Assembly: GCA_008828725.1 (NCBI GenBank) | Contig: MEHQ01002047.1 | Coordinates: 158,591-222,590, forward strand | From: Saccharina japonica | Taxonomy: Eukaryota; Sar; Phaeophyceae; Laminariales; Laminariaceae | Length of the DNA: 64,000 bases | Reading direction: 5' to 3' | Shown here: positions 52,061 to 62,520 of the stretch, one piece after another | Position numbering within the stretch: the first letter of the stretch is position 1 | How the letters are laid out: each line of letters opens with the position of its first letter | Notes under the pieces: model-generated | The model's database searches: none | The model's input: only the letters and a program-made list of their open reading frames with translations | What the model was told of the DNA's origin: nothing | Translations under genes and position numbers: made by a program

Positions 52061-52593
52061 ATCTACTGGTAGTGCTGTATCGCCCCGGCTTGATGGCACG
52101 CGGGGTCACGGTGTTCGCTCATCAGGGCCGACTGGCGCGTCATGCCTGAACTGTCTGTGCTGTTTTCGCTATCTGGCATTTAACTGCCGTGCTCGCTGCG
52201 GCCGTGTGGCCCAAAGGTGTAAACCTTCAACACGAACGCTAGGTAGAGTGTCTGCACTGTGTGCGACGTCTGCCGTCGTACTTCTGTGCTCACTGCGACG
52301 ACACTGGGAGGCGGTTGCGTGAGCCACCGGCACGAATCAGGACTTACGGCTGCCTCGATTGGTCATGCCCGAGGCGGGCCGTCTGGCCTCCTGCTCACAT
52401 CAAGCCTGCTGTACTGCGACGCTTTCAGAATATTTCGGCGAGGCGTGGAGCCTGACTATCCGTGAGAGACTTACGTGTGATACAATGGTGCAGGACGCGT
52501 ACAGTAATACTAAACAGGGACACTGGTTCAGGCTGGACTTTTTCTTTTAGAATGGGCGCATGGGCACGTTCTGCGCTACGTACCTTCAGCACA
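52061..52593. other. No supported gene
   Basis: Short overlapping plus-strand frames without domains. Moderately GC-rich. Confidence 0.4.
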
Positions 52594-52712
52594 GTTGGGG
52601 TTTTTTTCCTATCCCATTTATTATATTCGCACGTCTTTCTTTCTCCCTCCCTGCAGTAGTCGTAACTGAGATCCGGGGTCACAAAGTAGGCTCCTCTCCC
52701 TCCTCCCCCAAC
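52594..52712 (-). mobile_element. S1 SINE fragment, reverse
   Basis: Contains TTTGTGACCCCGGATCTCAG and an AATGGGATAGG-A(n) 3' end as read on the minus strand. About two-thirds of the element is missing on the 5' side. Confidence 0.72.
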
Positions 52713-54117
52713 CGCTAACGAATCTCGTTTTTTTCAAATAGAATTGTTAACATACGTCAGCTGTGAGTACGACCGATTGAACGGTTGAAACTCAACTTTG
52801 TAAGGTGTGTGACGCTACAGCAGTACCTGGTAGTAGACACGCTCATTGGGCGTGCTTGTTCTATATTCAACTTTACAATATGGTGTGTTTTTTGTAAACC
52901 TCAGCCTGCCTTTCTTATTGCCGTTTTTTCACGTCCTGATAATAGGTGTCCTCTGTTGTACATACAATACGCGAGAACTTGGTACTACTGCTGTACCGCG
53001 TACTGGTACAACAGCATATAGATCATAGCTGGCAGCAAAAGGGGGCATACACGGCAGCGTTTTTCACCTTGGTGTGGTATGCTGTATGTCTGTACTCGTA
53101 CGTATATAATGTAGCAATGCGTGTATTAATGGTATGATGCGCGGCGTCGCCCTATCATATACCAGGTACAGAGTATGACGGTGGGCCATAGTTAATAGGA
53201 CCACATATTGTTAGTAAAAATTGTCAAATATATGGGATTTTGTGTATACCGCTGGTCCTATTTACCATTGGTCCCCCGTAATCTGTAATAGTGTACGTAC
53301 AAGAAAAGGGGGTCTGTGACACAAGTTCAAAAAGGCTGCTGTTTGATCCACCACTGCGTGCTTTGGTGACCGACTCTCACCGTGGAGCGAGCTATACCTT
53401 TGGTTTGGGTACCAGGCACCACCGATGTGTCGAAGCCTCCGCGCTCCGTGAAAAGATTGGGCCCTTCCTCCAGCTGCCTGCGATCCGTTAGTTGCTGCTG
53501 CTGTTCTTATAGCTACCGGGTTGTGTCGGCACCCAGCTGGCTACTACGTACGTACCTGGTATTATGTACGAGGTATATACGAGTACGAGTATATACGTAA
53601 CAAAAGTCGATCGATTCAAATTTTGCCGCGCTGTCTACTACGCTACAGCAGCAGCACCTGTGGTACTGCGCGGTACCTCAGTACTGTACAAACACACGCG
53701 CGGTTGCTGAAGGACTACATGTATTATATCTGCACTACTTGTGACGGTATATCCCCGTAGTATTCCATGCTGAAGGGCTCTCTGCCTTGGCGAGATTGAA
53801 GGCACCACGAACTCCGGTTCGCTTCAATGGCTGTACGAGTGTACGAAGCGAGAAGAAGAGAGCTTGACTGAGCTTGACACAGGTCCGGGATCGTCCAAGA
53901 CAAGCGAACGATGTATATACTACAACAGTAGGTGGCGCTTGTTGTGGTGTGAGCGTACAGCAAGCAGTAGATATTGTCGAACCGACACTCTCTCGTAGTT
54001 GTCTTCTTTCTCTCCTACCTGGTACAGCAGTATACCACCAAGCAGAGACTCATACGCATCGCCAATGAGCAGCGGAGGATAACCACGCAAGATAATATTA
54101 ATATTCCGTTCCTTCCG
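52713..54117. other. No supported gene; possible degraded MITE at 53176-53290
   Basis: GGTGGGCCATAGTTAATAGGACC near 53178 and GGTCCTATTTACCATTGGTCCC near 53255 form loose inverted ends around about 70 bp, similar to 7596-7726. The ACCTGGTA motif recurs at about 52825, 53160, 53558 and 54018. Confidence 0.4.
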
Positions 54118-54125
54118 TTCCGCAA

Positions 54126-54179
54126 CTATGGGCTATGACCCCGAGATGACCCTCCAAAAAAAGGTGTCATAGCCCATAG
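54126..54179. mobile_element. 54-bp hairpin element with 8-bp target duplication
   Basis: CTATGGGCTATGAC and GTCATAGCCCATAG are perfect 14-bp inverted ends around 26 nt. The octamer TTCCGCAA occurs immediately before (54118-54125) and after (54180-54187). The tiny unit is thus a complete insertion, not a random hairpin. No second copy is seen in the window. Confidence 0.75.
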
Positions 54180-54292
54180 TTCCGCAATGCTTGTCGAGAG
54201 GGCCCCTTCGAAATCCAATCCGCCCCCACAAACTAACCCCGCATGCATGCGTATCCTTCGTAACTTGCTCGTACATATATACGACGTATAGG

Positions 54293-54933
54293 ATCCCGGA
54301 ACCGCCCACAAGGATCTTCAGGAACAGATTCCCGGTGCAGAAATATAATCAGCCCTCCGCAGGAGCCGCTGGAGGCCGTCAGCGCGAAGCGCGAACCGTA
54401 AATCGAGAGCGAGAAGCGCGAACCGTCCTCTCACGTATCGGTCGTTGTACATCGGTCGTGGGATCAGCAGGGTTCTTGGTGCACTATGAGTACAAAGTAA
54501 AACCTATACGTACTTCGTATAAAATAATCTGGGTGCGCAATAAATTTCCACCCAGCTGCTGGGTGCACGGAATGTTTTTGTTCCGGGACCGCCCACAGGG
54601 ATCTTCAGGAACATTCCACGCGTGTAAAATCCAAAGAATACTCGTAGGGACCCGCAAACATTATAATCAGCCCTCCGCAGGAGCCGCTGGTGGTTGAGCG
54701 CGAAGCGCGAACCGTAAATCGAGAGCTCGAAGCGCGAACCGTCCTCCCACGTATCGGTCGTGGGATCAGGGTTCTTGGTGTGCACTACATTACGTACGAC
54801 GAGTAAACAGCAAAAAAAACTATATAAAATAATCTGGATGTGCAATAAATTTTGTAAATTTCCACCCAGCTGCTCACGGAATGTTTTCGTTCCGGAACCG
54901 CCCACCGGGATCTTCAGGAACATTCCACGCGTC
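54293..54933 (+). repeat. Tandem ~300-bp repeat, two units plus a partial third
   Basis: CCGCCCACAGGGATCTTCAG, then GGAACATTCCACG, starts each unit (about 54298, 54588 and 54896). In between are CAGCCCTCCGCAGGAGCCGC, AGCGCGAAGCGCGAACCG and AATAAATTTCCACCCAGCTG. The array ends at the TTAA-type element at 54934. Confidence 0.82.
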
Positions 54934-55020
54934 TTGACCCATTCAGAACCGAAAAACTTATCCCACACTAATTCCAAGTAATTTGTCCCCAAATACGTGG
55001 GACCAGTTCTCAGGGATAAA
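54934..55020 (+). mobile_element. TTAA-type mini-element, boundaries decayed
   Basis: TTGA on the left and TAAA on the right replace TTAA. Ends CCCATTCAGAACCG and CCAGTTCTCAGGG; core CACACTAATTCCAAGTAA. Confidence 0.68.
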
Positions 55021-55907
55021 TAGGGTCCCGCAATATTATCTCGTCGGATAAAACCAGGAACTCCTTTCCCCTATATCAAAACGCTGCAAACGTATATCAT
55101 GTAACTCCCTCGATGTGTGATGCATATATGCGTACCAACAATGGCCTATATATAGCAGAAGATATTCCACGTCGACCTGCACTCAGGCTGGCCTAACGTT
55201 CGTAGCCGGCCACGCTTCCAGGCTTGGGCACGACGAGAGTGCTTGCGAAGCTGCTGGCAGGTAGCTGAAGGCCGGGAAGGGTCTAGAGCGACGGAGCACT
55301 GACATACGGCGGACCAAACGAAGGAACACGGCCCAGGGTAGAGCCCAAAGAGGTGAGCCTGCATATACAACTCTGTCCGGAAATGTAAGGTACACTTGGG
55401 TGTTAGATGTACATTCAAACCGTCCTTATTTACCCGCACATAATTGGCAGAACAGCAGCGCAAAAAGGGTATTTTATCATAGCGTTGGCGGTGCTGTACT
55501 CACTCGTGCTCGAACACAGCAGAGCAGCAGTAGTAGGGTTAGCGAAGAACGAGAGAGGTGCATATTGTGCTGACGAGTTAAAGAGAACTTCCAGAGCGAG
55601 TCGGTGTCCCTCCTCTCTCGTTCAGAGCATCTCTCGTCTAGAACTACTTCGTACTGTTGTGCCTCGCTGTGGAAAGGCGAGTCAGAAACCCCCTAGCTTG
55701 CTGTGTGAGGTTCCCCTAGCTTGCTGTGCGAGGTCCAGCTCATGCTAAACGAGTACATACCAGTACGTACTGCAGCACGCATCCGAGCTCCAGTACTCGT
55801 GGCATCGCCTGATATTGAATCTTTACTACGGAGTTAAGGGGCCCCTTCGGTCATAGAAAAAAGAGTACTTGGCTGAGTGTTGAAAATATACGTATATATT
55901 TATTTTT
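55021..55907. other. No supported gene
   Basis: The 105-codon (55146-55463 minus) and 113-codon (55407-55748 plus) frames lack domains. CCCCTAGCTTGCTGTG is repeated at 55690 and 55713. Confidence 0.4.
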
Positions 55908-55910
55908 GCA

Positions 55911-55941
<31 letters not shown>

Positions 55942-55970
55942 CAACAGCAGCAGCAGCAGCAGCAGCAATT
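55908..55970 (+). repeat. (CAG)n microsatellite
   Basis: CAG units with a central CAACAACAACAA block. Confidence 0.94.
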
Positions 55971-56079
55971 CTAGTTCTGGTATAATAACACCATAGCAGT
56001 ACTCCTTACGGAACACGGCATAGCTCCAGTTCTAATGCTCAGACCTCCGACCGACCGACGTACAGCTTGTTCGCTATAG

Positions 56080-56520
56080 TCCCTGCTAGTAGGAGGTGTT
56101 GGGGATCCTGGGTCTGCAAGGGAGCGTAGGCATTGCTGCTGTGTTTGCATCACGAAACGAAAGTGATCCGCAGCAAGGCTTTTGATCGTTTCGAAGCTCC
56201 TGTTTGGTATCTGCACTCTGCTGTGGCCACGTAGGACGCTACGGACGGTCGAACTAGAGGCCCAGGTAGATTCACCTACTATTAAAATAGTGCTCGGCGT
56301 CGTCGGCGAAAATCTGAGTTAAAACAGTATCAGCAGCCGGAGAAACTGCCATTTTTCAAATCCGTCTTCGGGTACCAGGGGTATGGCGAGTCATTTTTGA
56401 GTAAGAGGCACTTTTCGTGATGAAAAAGGCGCCTGATCGATACACCTCCCGAAACACAAATGTTACCCATGACCTACGCTCTCTAAAACTACTCATCGGT
56501 TGCCAGTCTGAGCTTTAGAA
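56080..56520 (-). repeat. ~430-bp dispersed repeat, reverse copy of 24880-25312
   Basis: The complement preserves the ATG frame (ATG about 56345 downward) reading AVSPAADTVLTQIF then ADDAEHYFNSR before a stop. Downstream, NRSFETIK and MQTQQQCL-like phrases are shared. Confidence 0.65.
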
Positions 56521-56639
56521 CTACAGTAGAGAAATGTTGTTCTTTATTTGCTCTAATATTTTTTGCCGGAAGGGGCACGCCCCGGGCGGCACTTTAGCTT
56601 ATTTTGCGCCCCCCGGCATTGGGGCGGAATACAAAGCAC

Positions 56640-57110
56640 GCCACCACGAGCCATTTCGACGACCGTAGGGCATCAGACCTGTCTGTGGGTTGTCTACGGC
56701 ATATGCTGCTGTGGTGTGTGTAGAACTGTAGTTCCGCCGGCCATCGCGTCTCGGCCGAGATACAGACAGCTTCGTGTTCTCGGTGCTCAGGATATTTCCA
56801 GGCAATTTTGTTGGGGGCACATCAAAGTGCCTCTGAAAATACACTACCAGGTATCATATATAGCACCAAGAGCGACCACGACGACCGTAGGGCACCAGAC
56901 CTGTCTGGACCGTAGGGCACCAGACCTGCCTGGGAATTTTCTAGGGCATGTGTTGTTGCGGTTTGTGCAGTATTTCCGCTAGGCATCGCTTCTCGCCCGA
57001 TCTACAGACGTGTTCGTATAATCGCGATACTCAGCATATTTCCAGTCGTTTTTTGGGGGTGCATCAAGCCCCCAGGCTAAAAATGCTTCCGAAAATAGAC
57101 TACGTACTAC
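56640..57110 (+). repeat. Two diverged ~235-bp direct repeats
   Basis: CGACGACCGTAGGGCA-CAGACCTGTCTG begins both. Each continues with GGCATATGCTGCTGTGG-like, CATCGCGTCTCGGCCGAGAT-like and CAGGATATTTCCAGGCA-like segments and ends at GGGGGCACATCAA. Their type is unknown. Confidence 0.75.
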
Positions 57111-58064
57111 AGGGAGATTCGTCATATGAGAAAGACCTGTTTTTTTCCAGGAAAATGCCTGATATGTTTTTTTTATAGAATCACAAAAATACTGAACAGC
57201 CCAGAATGAAGACACGTACTATATACAACCAAAGGCACGTTTCCCTTTGCCCTGCCGATCGATTTGACGAAAGAGAAGGCCTGTTCGGTAACACAAGCAC
57301 ATGGCGCTGCCCTCTATCCAGTGCAGGCGTCATTTGAGCCCTTGTGGCCGACACACTATATGTCCTCCGATCTGCCGGCAAGGCGCGTCTCTCCGACCTG
57401 CAAACAAAAAACTGCAAGTCGGTTGTCCAGCTGCGCGCACCAGGAAAAGTAATAGGGCCAAAGGCAGGCTGAAACCGCCCCATCGCAAGACCTACAGCAA
57501 CAATTGACGTTTTTGTGTTTTTTACGCTTGCAGCCTGCGGTATTTTGCGCTCATCTTGGCTCGTTACAGCAGCAGTGGGAACACGCGCTACTGCTGCCGT
57601 AAAAATCGAGTTTTGCTGCACAGTTACTGAGGAGGTTAAAACTGGCGAATGCTTCAAAACTTTCCCTAGTAGTTAACGACCGCCCAGACGTGAGTGGCTC
57701 ATGCTCAATGCATTGAGCTATCCACGGCGAGCTAAATGTTGCGCCGGAGCGAAGCCAGCTCGTCAACAGTACCGTTGGTGTGACCAATCAACCATAGTGG
57801 ACGCTTTGTGAATGAAGTACGCTTGACCGTCACTACCCTTACCCTTTCTGTCGCCGGAAAACACTTTGAGGGAATGAACATCAAGGAACAAATCAGTAGA
57901 CCAAATCACAAGCACCGTATCTAGGTACACGTGGATGTTCTGGCTGCCACACTGAATGACCCCATATTTTTTTCAAGCGATTTCACAGGCACTGTATACA
58001 GCGGGCGACCGGCACTATAGGGGACCCACTACTGCTGTACCCATTGCTTTTCTACCCCCCTCCT
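57111..58064. other. No supported gene
   Basis: A 158-codon minus frame (57181-57657) has no domain. ACTACTGCTGTACC occurs at about 58029. Confidence 0.4.
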
Positions 58065-58160
58065 TCCTCGTCGGCTCCGTCTCGAAAGGGGTGCGTGGTC
58101 AATGGTCAAATGACTAAGGCAAGCAACAAATGAGTACGCACACCCCAACCCCCTCGTCAC
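58065..58160 (+). repeat. GGTCAATGGTC-family repeat just upstream of the gene
   Basis: CGTCTCGAAAGGGGTGCGTG, then GGTCAATGGTCAAATGACTA. It ends about 80 bp before the only good gene and may have replaced its 5' end. Confidence 0.7.
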
Positions 58161-58241
58161 GTTTCTGCTGAACACACACATACTCATCAATTTTACTTTT
58201 CCCTTTGCCGCCGTACCGAACAAAAACAGGAAGGGGGAACC

Positions 58242-59441
58242 ATGCAAACCCCTGGGAGAAGGAGATGGCGGGGGGCTTCTGAACTCTTCACCGGTGCCAC
58301 CGGTGGCACCGGTGGCATCCGTGCCAACCGTGCCAACGCCGCCACGGCGCTGCTCGCTCTGTGGGCCACGACCAACCAGTTCCAACCCGGACACTCGTTC
58401 TCGAGCGGCATCGCGTGCCCGACCGAGGCCCTCGTCTGCCTCGCGAACCCCGACTGCAGCGCCTGCGTGGACGCCCTCCAGGCCACCCTAGCCTCCTCGG
58501 AGATAAGCGTGGGCACCAGCTCGGCGGCGTGCCAGGGCCTGTTTGCCGACGTGTGCGATGTCGTGGCCGAGGCCGGGTGTGACGCGAACGACGAGCTGGC
58601 GGTACTGGCCTCGTGCGTGGCGGACGACACTTTCGGCTGCGCGGGGTTCACCTCCTGCGCCGATGTGGTGGTCGATGGTGATGTTGGTGCTGATGCTGAT
58701 GCTGCTGCTACTGCTGCTGCTGCTACCCCGGGGCCTACTGCTACCGCTACCGCCGGCGCTGACACTGAAGAACCCGCCGCCACGGCACCCCCGTCGACGC
58801 CTCCGCCGCCGCCGACTACTACTAGCCCCAGCTCCTCCTCCTCCCCCCTCCAGACGTCCCCTGCACCTGCCACAGTAGTCGGCACTGCCACTGCTGCGCC
58901 GACCCCAACGTTGGTTGAGGCCGCACCGGTTGGCGCCACCGTTCCGCCGACTCCTGCGATGGTTGACGTAACTACTGCTGCGCCGACTCCTGCGATGGTT
59001 GATTCAGCTGCTACTGCTGCGCCGACTCCTGCTGTGGTTGATTCAGCGGCTACTGCTGCGCCGACTCCTGCTATGCTTGATTCAGCTGTTACTGCTGCGC
59101 CGACTCCTGCCGTGGCTGATTTAACGTCGGTTCCGACAGCAGCAGTGGTTCCGGAAACATCCGCTCCGACGGCCTCTGCTAGCAGCACCTCTAGCCCCTC
59201 CGCCGGAAGTGAAGACACGGGCGGGCCTACGGGGTCGCCCTCGAGCGCTGCAGATGGTTCGCGCGACCTGGTGGACCCGATTACCCCGGCACCGTCCACC
59301 CCGGTTGGTGGACTCGGCGAGGATGCCGGTACTATTTCCGGAGGAGGATCCCGTGGTGGATGGAGATCCATCAGCGAGGCAACGGCAGCCGTAACGGGGG
59401 TTTCCATTGCATTGTCATGTTTATTCGCCGTATACAAATAG
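58242..59441 (+). CDS. Cys-rich, mucin-like protein with C-terminal hydrophobic tail
   Basis: 399 codons with strong G/C third positions, unlike the surrounding repeats. Ten cysteines fall in residues 59-139 (59, 66, 72, 75, 97, 105, 113, 125, 133, 139), which suggests a disulphide-bonded extracellular domain. Residues about 145-380 are Ala/Thr/Pro/Ser-rich, a likely O-glycosylated stalk. They include four 13-residue ATAAPTPAVVDSA-type repeats (39-bp units, about 58966-59125). The last 17 residues (AVTGVSIALSCLFAVYK) are hydrophobic and could be a membrane or GPI-attachment signal. No clear signal peptide precedes the Cys domain: the N-terminal 35 residues are basic and Gly-rich. The chosen ATG is therefore uncertain, and an upstream exon or 5' truncation by the adjoining repeat is likely. 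Such architecture is common among stramenopile cell-surface proteins. Binding partner and function unknown. Confidence 0.7.
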   Translation: MQTPGRRRWRGASELFTGATGGTGGIRANRANAATALLALWATTNQFQPGHSFSSGIACPTEALVCLANPDCSACVDALQATLASSEISVGTSSAACQGLFADVCDVVAEAGCDANDELAVLASCVADDTFGCAGFTSCADVVVDGDVGADADAAATAAAATPGPTATATAGADTEEPAATAPPSTPPPPPTTTSPSSSSSPLQTSPAPATVVGTATAAPTPTLVEAAPVGATVPPTPAMVDVTTAAPTPAMVDSAATAAPTPAVVDSAATAAPTPAMLDSAVTAAPTPAVADLTSVPTAAVVPETSAPTASASSTSSPSAGSEDTGGPTGSPSSAADGSRDLVDPITPAPSTPVGGLGEDAGTISGGGSRGGWRSISEATAAVTGVSIALSCLFAVYK

Positions 59442-59461
59442 GCTGCTTTGGAGTGGTCGGA

Positions 59462-59465
<4 letters not shown>

Positions 59466-59495
<30 letters not shown>

Positions 59496-59496
59496 C
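59466..59496 (+). repeat. Poly(G) tract
   Basis: About 30 G directly after the gene's stop region. Similar G runs lie before each decayed 3'-end copy and may reflect the duplication unit. Confidence 0.93.
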
Positions 59497-59504
59497 TGGG
59501 CCAA

Positions 59505-59690
59505 ATTACCCCGCCACCGTCCAGCTCAATTACCCCGGTACCGTCCACCCTGGCTGGAATTAGCGAGGAGGTCGGTACTACTTCCGGGAGCGGTGGTGGT
59601 TGGAGATCGATCCCCACAGCAGGGGCAACCGTAAAGGGGGTTTTCTAAGTATTTTGCGTTTTTATTGGCCGTACAAAATACCGGTAGGTT
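59505..59690 (+). pseudogene. Decayed copy 1 of the gene's 3' end
   Basis: Aligns with 59275-59450. The translated frame reads ITPVPSTLAGISEEVGTTSG, then GGGWRSI and ATVKGVF before a stop. In the gene this is ITPAPSTPVGGLGEDAGTIS, then GGWRSI and the hydrophobic tail. The tail is lost by frameshift. Confidence 0.78.
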
Positions 59691-59724
59691 GTTTTGGAGT
59701 GATCGGGTGGGGGGGGGACGGGGG

Positions 59725-60240
59725 GGGGTGTACTCATGTTGGTGCACTGGGCGTAGTCATCATTGACCAATAGACGCCTCGCATCCTACAATGCGCCGGG
59801 AGCGAGAGCGCGTTGGTTTCACACCAGCAGACATTGCTTCACAAAGCGCGAAACCCTGAGGTATTGGGCGAGTCGCATGGAGGGTGAGTGCATCCTGCTA
59901 AGAACCGCCTCTCAGGCGGAAAGACTTGCATATGACCGACAGCTTTCAAATGAGATTAAATTTAATTTCTAGGTGTTGGCATCCGAGACAGCAATGGCTT
60001 TACTTATGTACTGCCTCGCGACGCTTTCCATATTAACACTACGCACTACCGAACCATTCCCTCTGTGCGGAACAAACGGTTCCCCCCCGCACAATATTAT
60101 CTAACCGAACGCGCCAGCTTTGTGACCGCCAAAAACAATGACAAAAAAAAAAACGCACCCTGTTGTCATAGGCTCACGCAGCGAGGCAGTGTTTTATCAG
60201 GTCGTTGCAAACCGACGCAACGCCAACCTATAACTATAGA
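59725..60240 (+). repeat. Family J repeat, long copy
   Basis: Same order as 26930-27435, from GTACTCATG through CCTACAATGCGCCGGGAGCG, GAACCGCCTCTCAGGCGG and CAGCAATGG to GACGCAACGCCAACCTATAA. It sits between decayed 3'-end copies of the gene. Confidence 0.75.
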
Positions 60241-60504
60241 TACGTTTATAGGGGGTTGGGGTGGGGGGGGATCTCATTTTCCGCTTGTCTTATTATTTAA
60301 TCCCATTGAACACCATGCCTTTGCCGTCGAACGGAGGGGGGGGGGGTGTACTCATGTGTGCCACTGGCCGTAGTCGATGAACCATGGTTGTTTTGGAAGG
60401 GATCGGTGGGGGGGGGCGCGTACTCATGTGTTGCTTGCCTTATGTAATAACCATTGACCAACGCATGCCTTTGGCAGCGGAGGGGGGGGGGCTTATTTAC
60501 CCTC
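60241..60504. other. G-rich spacer with short GTACTCATGTG fragments
   Basis: Short fragments at about 60350 and 60418 match the start of family J, each after a G run. No gene. Confidence 0.5.
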
Positions 60505-60690
60505 GTAGCCCCGTCCATCTGAACTGCCCCGGTACCGTCCAAACCGGTTGAAACCGGCAAGGGTGTCGGTAATATCTTCCGAGGCGGTGGTGGCCGGGGT
60601 GTTCCATCAGCACGGCGGCGGCAACCTTAAGGAGGGTTTCCAAAGTATTGGCGTTTTTGTTGGCCGTAAAAATATAGGTTCGGGAGTGGT
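60505..60690 (+). pseudogene. Decayed copy 2 of the gene's 3' end
   Basis: The frame reads TAPVPSKPVETGKGVGN, then a Gly-rich part, then stops. The DNA continues with the GTATTGGCGTTTTTGTTGGC 3' flank seen in copy 1. Confidence 0.7.
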
Positions 60691-60711
60691 CAGCGGGGGG
60701 GGGGGCTGAAA

Positions 60712-60925
60712 CCAACTACCCCGGCACCGTCCACTCTAATTACCCCGGTACCGTCCACTCCAATTACCCCGGTAACGTCCACCCTCGGGTTGAAACAGGC
60801 CAGGAGGTCGGTACTACTTCCGGAGGCGGTGCTGGTTGGAGGTCGATCACCACAGCAAATGCGGCAACCGTAAGAGGGTTTCTATGGCCATTTCTTGGCC
60901 GTATGGTAGGTTGTTTTAAGGTGGA
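60712..60925 (+). pseudogene. Decayed copy 3 of the gene's 3' end
   Basis: The 24-bp ATTACCCCGGTACCGTCCAC-type unit (Ile-Thr-Pro-Val-Pro-Ser-Thr) is repeated three times, then a frameshifted GGAGGTCGGTACTACTTCCG part and the 3' flank. Confidence 0.72.
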
Positions 60926-60969
60926 ACGGGGGCGTGTGGACGGGGGGGAGGGGGGGAAAGGGAGGGGGA

Positions 60970-61130
60970 CTACCAACCGGCTCGGGCGTATTCCAGGCAT
61001 GTATACTTTTGTATCCTGTGCTAGTGTTGATGAAACGGAGAGGCGAGGACGGGGAGGAGGGGGACGGGGCTGCCAACAACTGGCTCGGCGTATTCCAGAT
61101 ATGTATACTTGTGTATCGTGTGATAGTGCA
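60970..61130 (+). repeat. Two ~100-bp tandem units
   Basis: GGCTCGG, GTATTCCAG and ATGTATACTT recur at 60979 and 61081 with TAGTG ends, separated by a G/A-rich stretch. Confidence 0.7.
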
Positions 61131-61334
61131 AAGGCGGGTACTGTAGTGGGTGGTACAGTCTAGTCTAGACTGCTGTTAGCGATGGGTATCGGTATCGGAA
61201 TATATCGATATCGAAATAAAGTCCGATACGATGCCCGATAAATTAAAATTAAACTCGACATTCAACGATTTCGACATTCGATACCTCAAAACTTATCGCT
61301 CAATAAAAGCGGTAAAAACGAATACGAGGATGCC
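61131..61334. other. Spacer with GATATCG palindromes
   Basis: GGTATCGGTATCGGAATATA-type sequence near 61185. No gene. Confidence 0.5.
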
Positions 61335-61580
61335 ACAGGGAATGGGGGGAGGTGTACGATCGTACTCGATATTCATGCGTGGCCATAGTCCCCCCGCATC
61401 CCTACAATGCCCGGACGGAGCATGTCGGGTTTTCACAGACCAGGCAGGCATTGCTAGCGCGAAGCGCGAAGCGCCGTGAGGGGTTCGGCGAGTCGTATGC
61501 AGGGTGAGCTGCATCCTACTAAGAACCGCTTGTGAGGCGGACTTGCATATGCATGACACCTTCAATGAGTTAATTTATAG
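61335..61580 (+). repeat. Family J repeat, shorter copy
   Basis: GTACTCGATATTCATGCGTG, CCTACAATGCCCGGACGGAG, GCGAAGCGCCGTGAGG, GAACCGCTTGTGAGGCGG and CTTGCATATG. Followed by another G run. Confidence 0.75.
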
Positions 61581-61659
61581 GTGGCGGGGGGGGTGTACTT
61601 CATTTTCATGCATGGCCGTAGTCGTATTGAGGGGGGGGGGGGGGGGCAAAGTGCGTTCG

Positions 61660-61910
61660 ATGCGTATACAACGTACGACGCGTGCTACGATAGAGGTATA
61701 AGGTATACCTTTTTTTGGCTGAAACGTTTTCGGAATGATCTGGCTCCTTAACCCAAAATCGTCAGACTCTCATCCTCGTGTAGTAATATTTATCATACAA
61801 GACTCAGGCCATGGAATTTTTCATCGGGTACGTAGCACTTTTATTTCCCTCGAAAACCTATTTTGCGGCGATGTATGGAACTCCTCAAGTTAGGAGCTCA
61901 GAAAAACCAG
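61660..61910 (+). repeat. TTGGCTGAAACG-family repeat, uninterrupted
   Basis: GCGTGCTACGATAGAGG, CCTTTTTTTGGCTGAAACG, GGAATGATCTGGCTCCTTAA, CCCAAAATCGTC and a distal GGTACGTAGCACTTTTATTT block. This is the reference for the copy disrupted at 36141. Confidence 0.75.
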
Positions 61911-62159
61911 GGTGCATCGAGCATTCGATAATTCGATAATGCTTCGATGTATCGGAAAGGAAGAGAAAAAAAAAAACAACATTTCGCGATGTATTGAAAC
62001 TAGCTTTCGATACTGTGATCAAGGCTATAGACTACGTATAATACTCAGATTATGTTCTCCGCATATATAGGATGTACATCCTTGCATGAGGACATATAAA
62101 AGCCGCACGTACGCGCGATCGAAGTATCACACTCAGCTTGCAAAATATGAGTTTCGACG
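61911..62159. other. No recognised feature
   Basis: TTCGATAATTCGATAATGCTTCG short repeats at about 61925 and poly(A) near 61968. No gene. Confidence 0.45.
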
Positions 62160-62520
62160 AAATCTTCGATCTCACAGCCGTTTTTGTTTTTTCCGTCCCA
62201 TTTAGGGTCTTCGCCTTTATTTTATCTCTCCCTCCTAGTCGTAACTCAGATCCGGGGTCAAAAAGCAGGCTCTTCTCCCTCCTCCCCACTGCGGTTCATG
62301 CCTTGATTTTTATCGCGCAGAGGGTTCAGCATTCCCAACGCTCGTCGTCTTTCATCGAATTTTGCTAACTCACGCTCTCGCGCGTTCCGCTAATCAACAT
62401 GTATTTTGCGAGAAAAAGTCCCTACGTGTATATATGATATTAGTATGCACTCGGGGGCGCTCGAACTCACGACCTTGACTCTAACAGGGACGAGATTCGC
62501 CTGACATTCCACCGGGGACG
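62160..62520 (-). mobile_element. tRNA-derived SINE (S1), reverse, diverged
   Basis: As read on the minus strand: degenerate box A TGGAATGTCAGG, box B GAGTTCGAGC (about 62470), then the S1 body with TTTTTGACCCCGGATCTGAG and an A-rich 3' end. Confidence 0.72.

Noticed and set aside
58193-59617. 474-codon minus ORF antisense to the Cys-rich gene
   Set aside because: A GC-rich codon bias on the plus strand leaves the opposite strand free of stops. The Cys pattern, repeats and hydrophobic tail only make sense on the plus strand.
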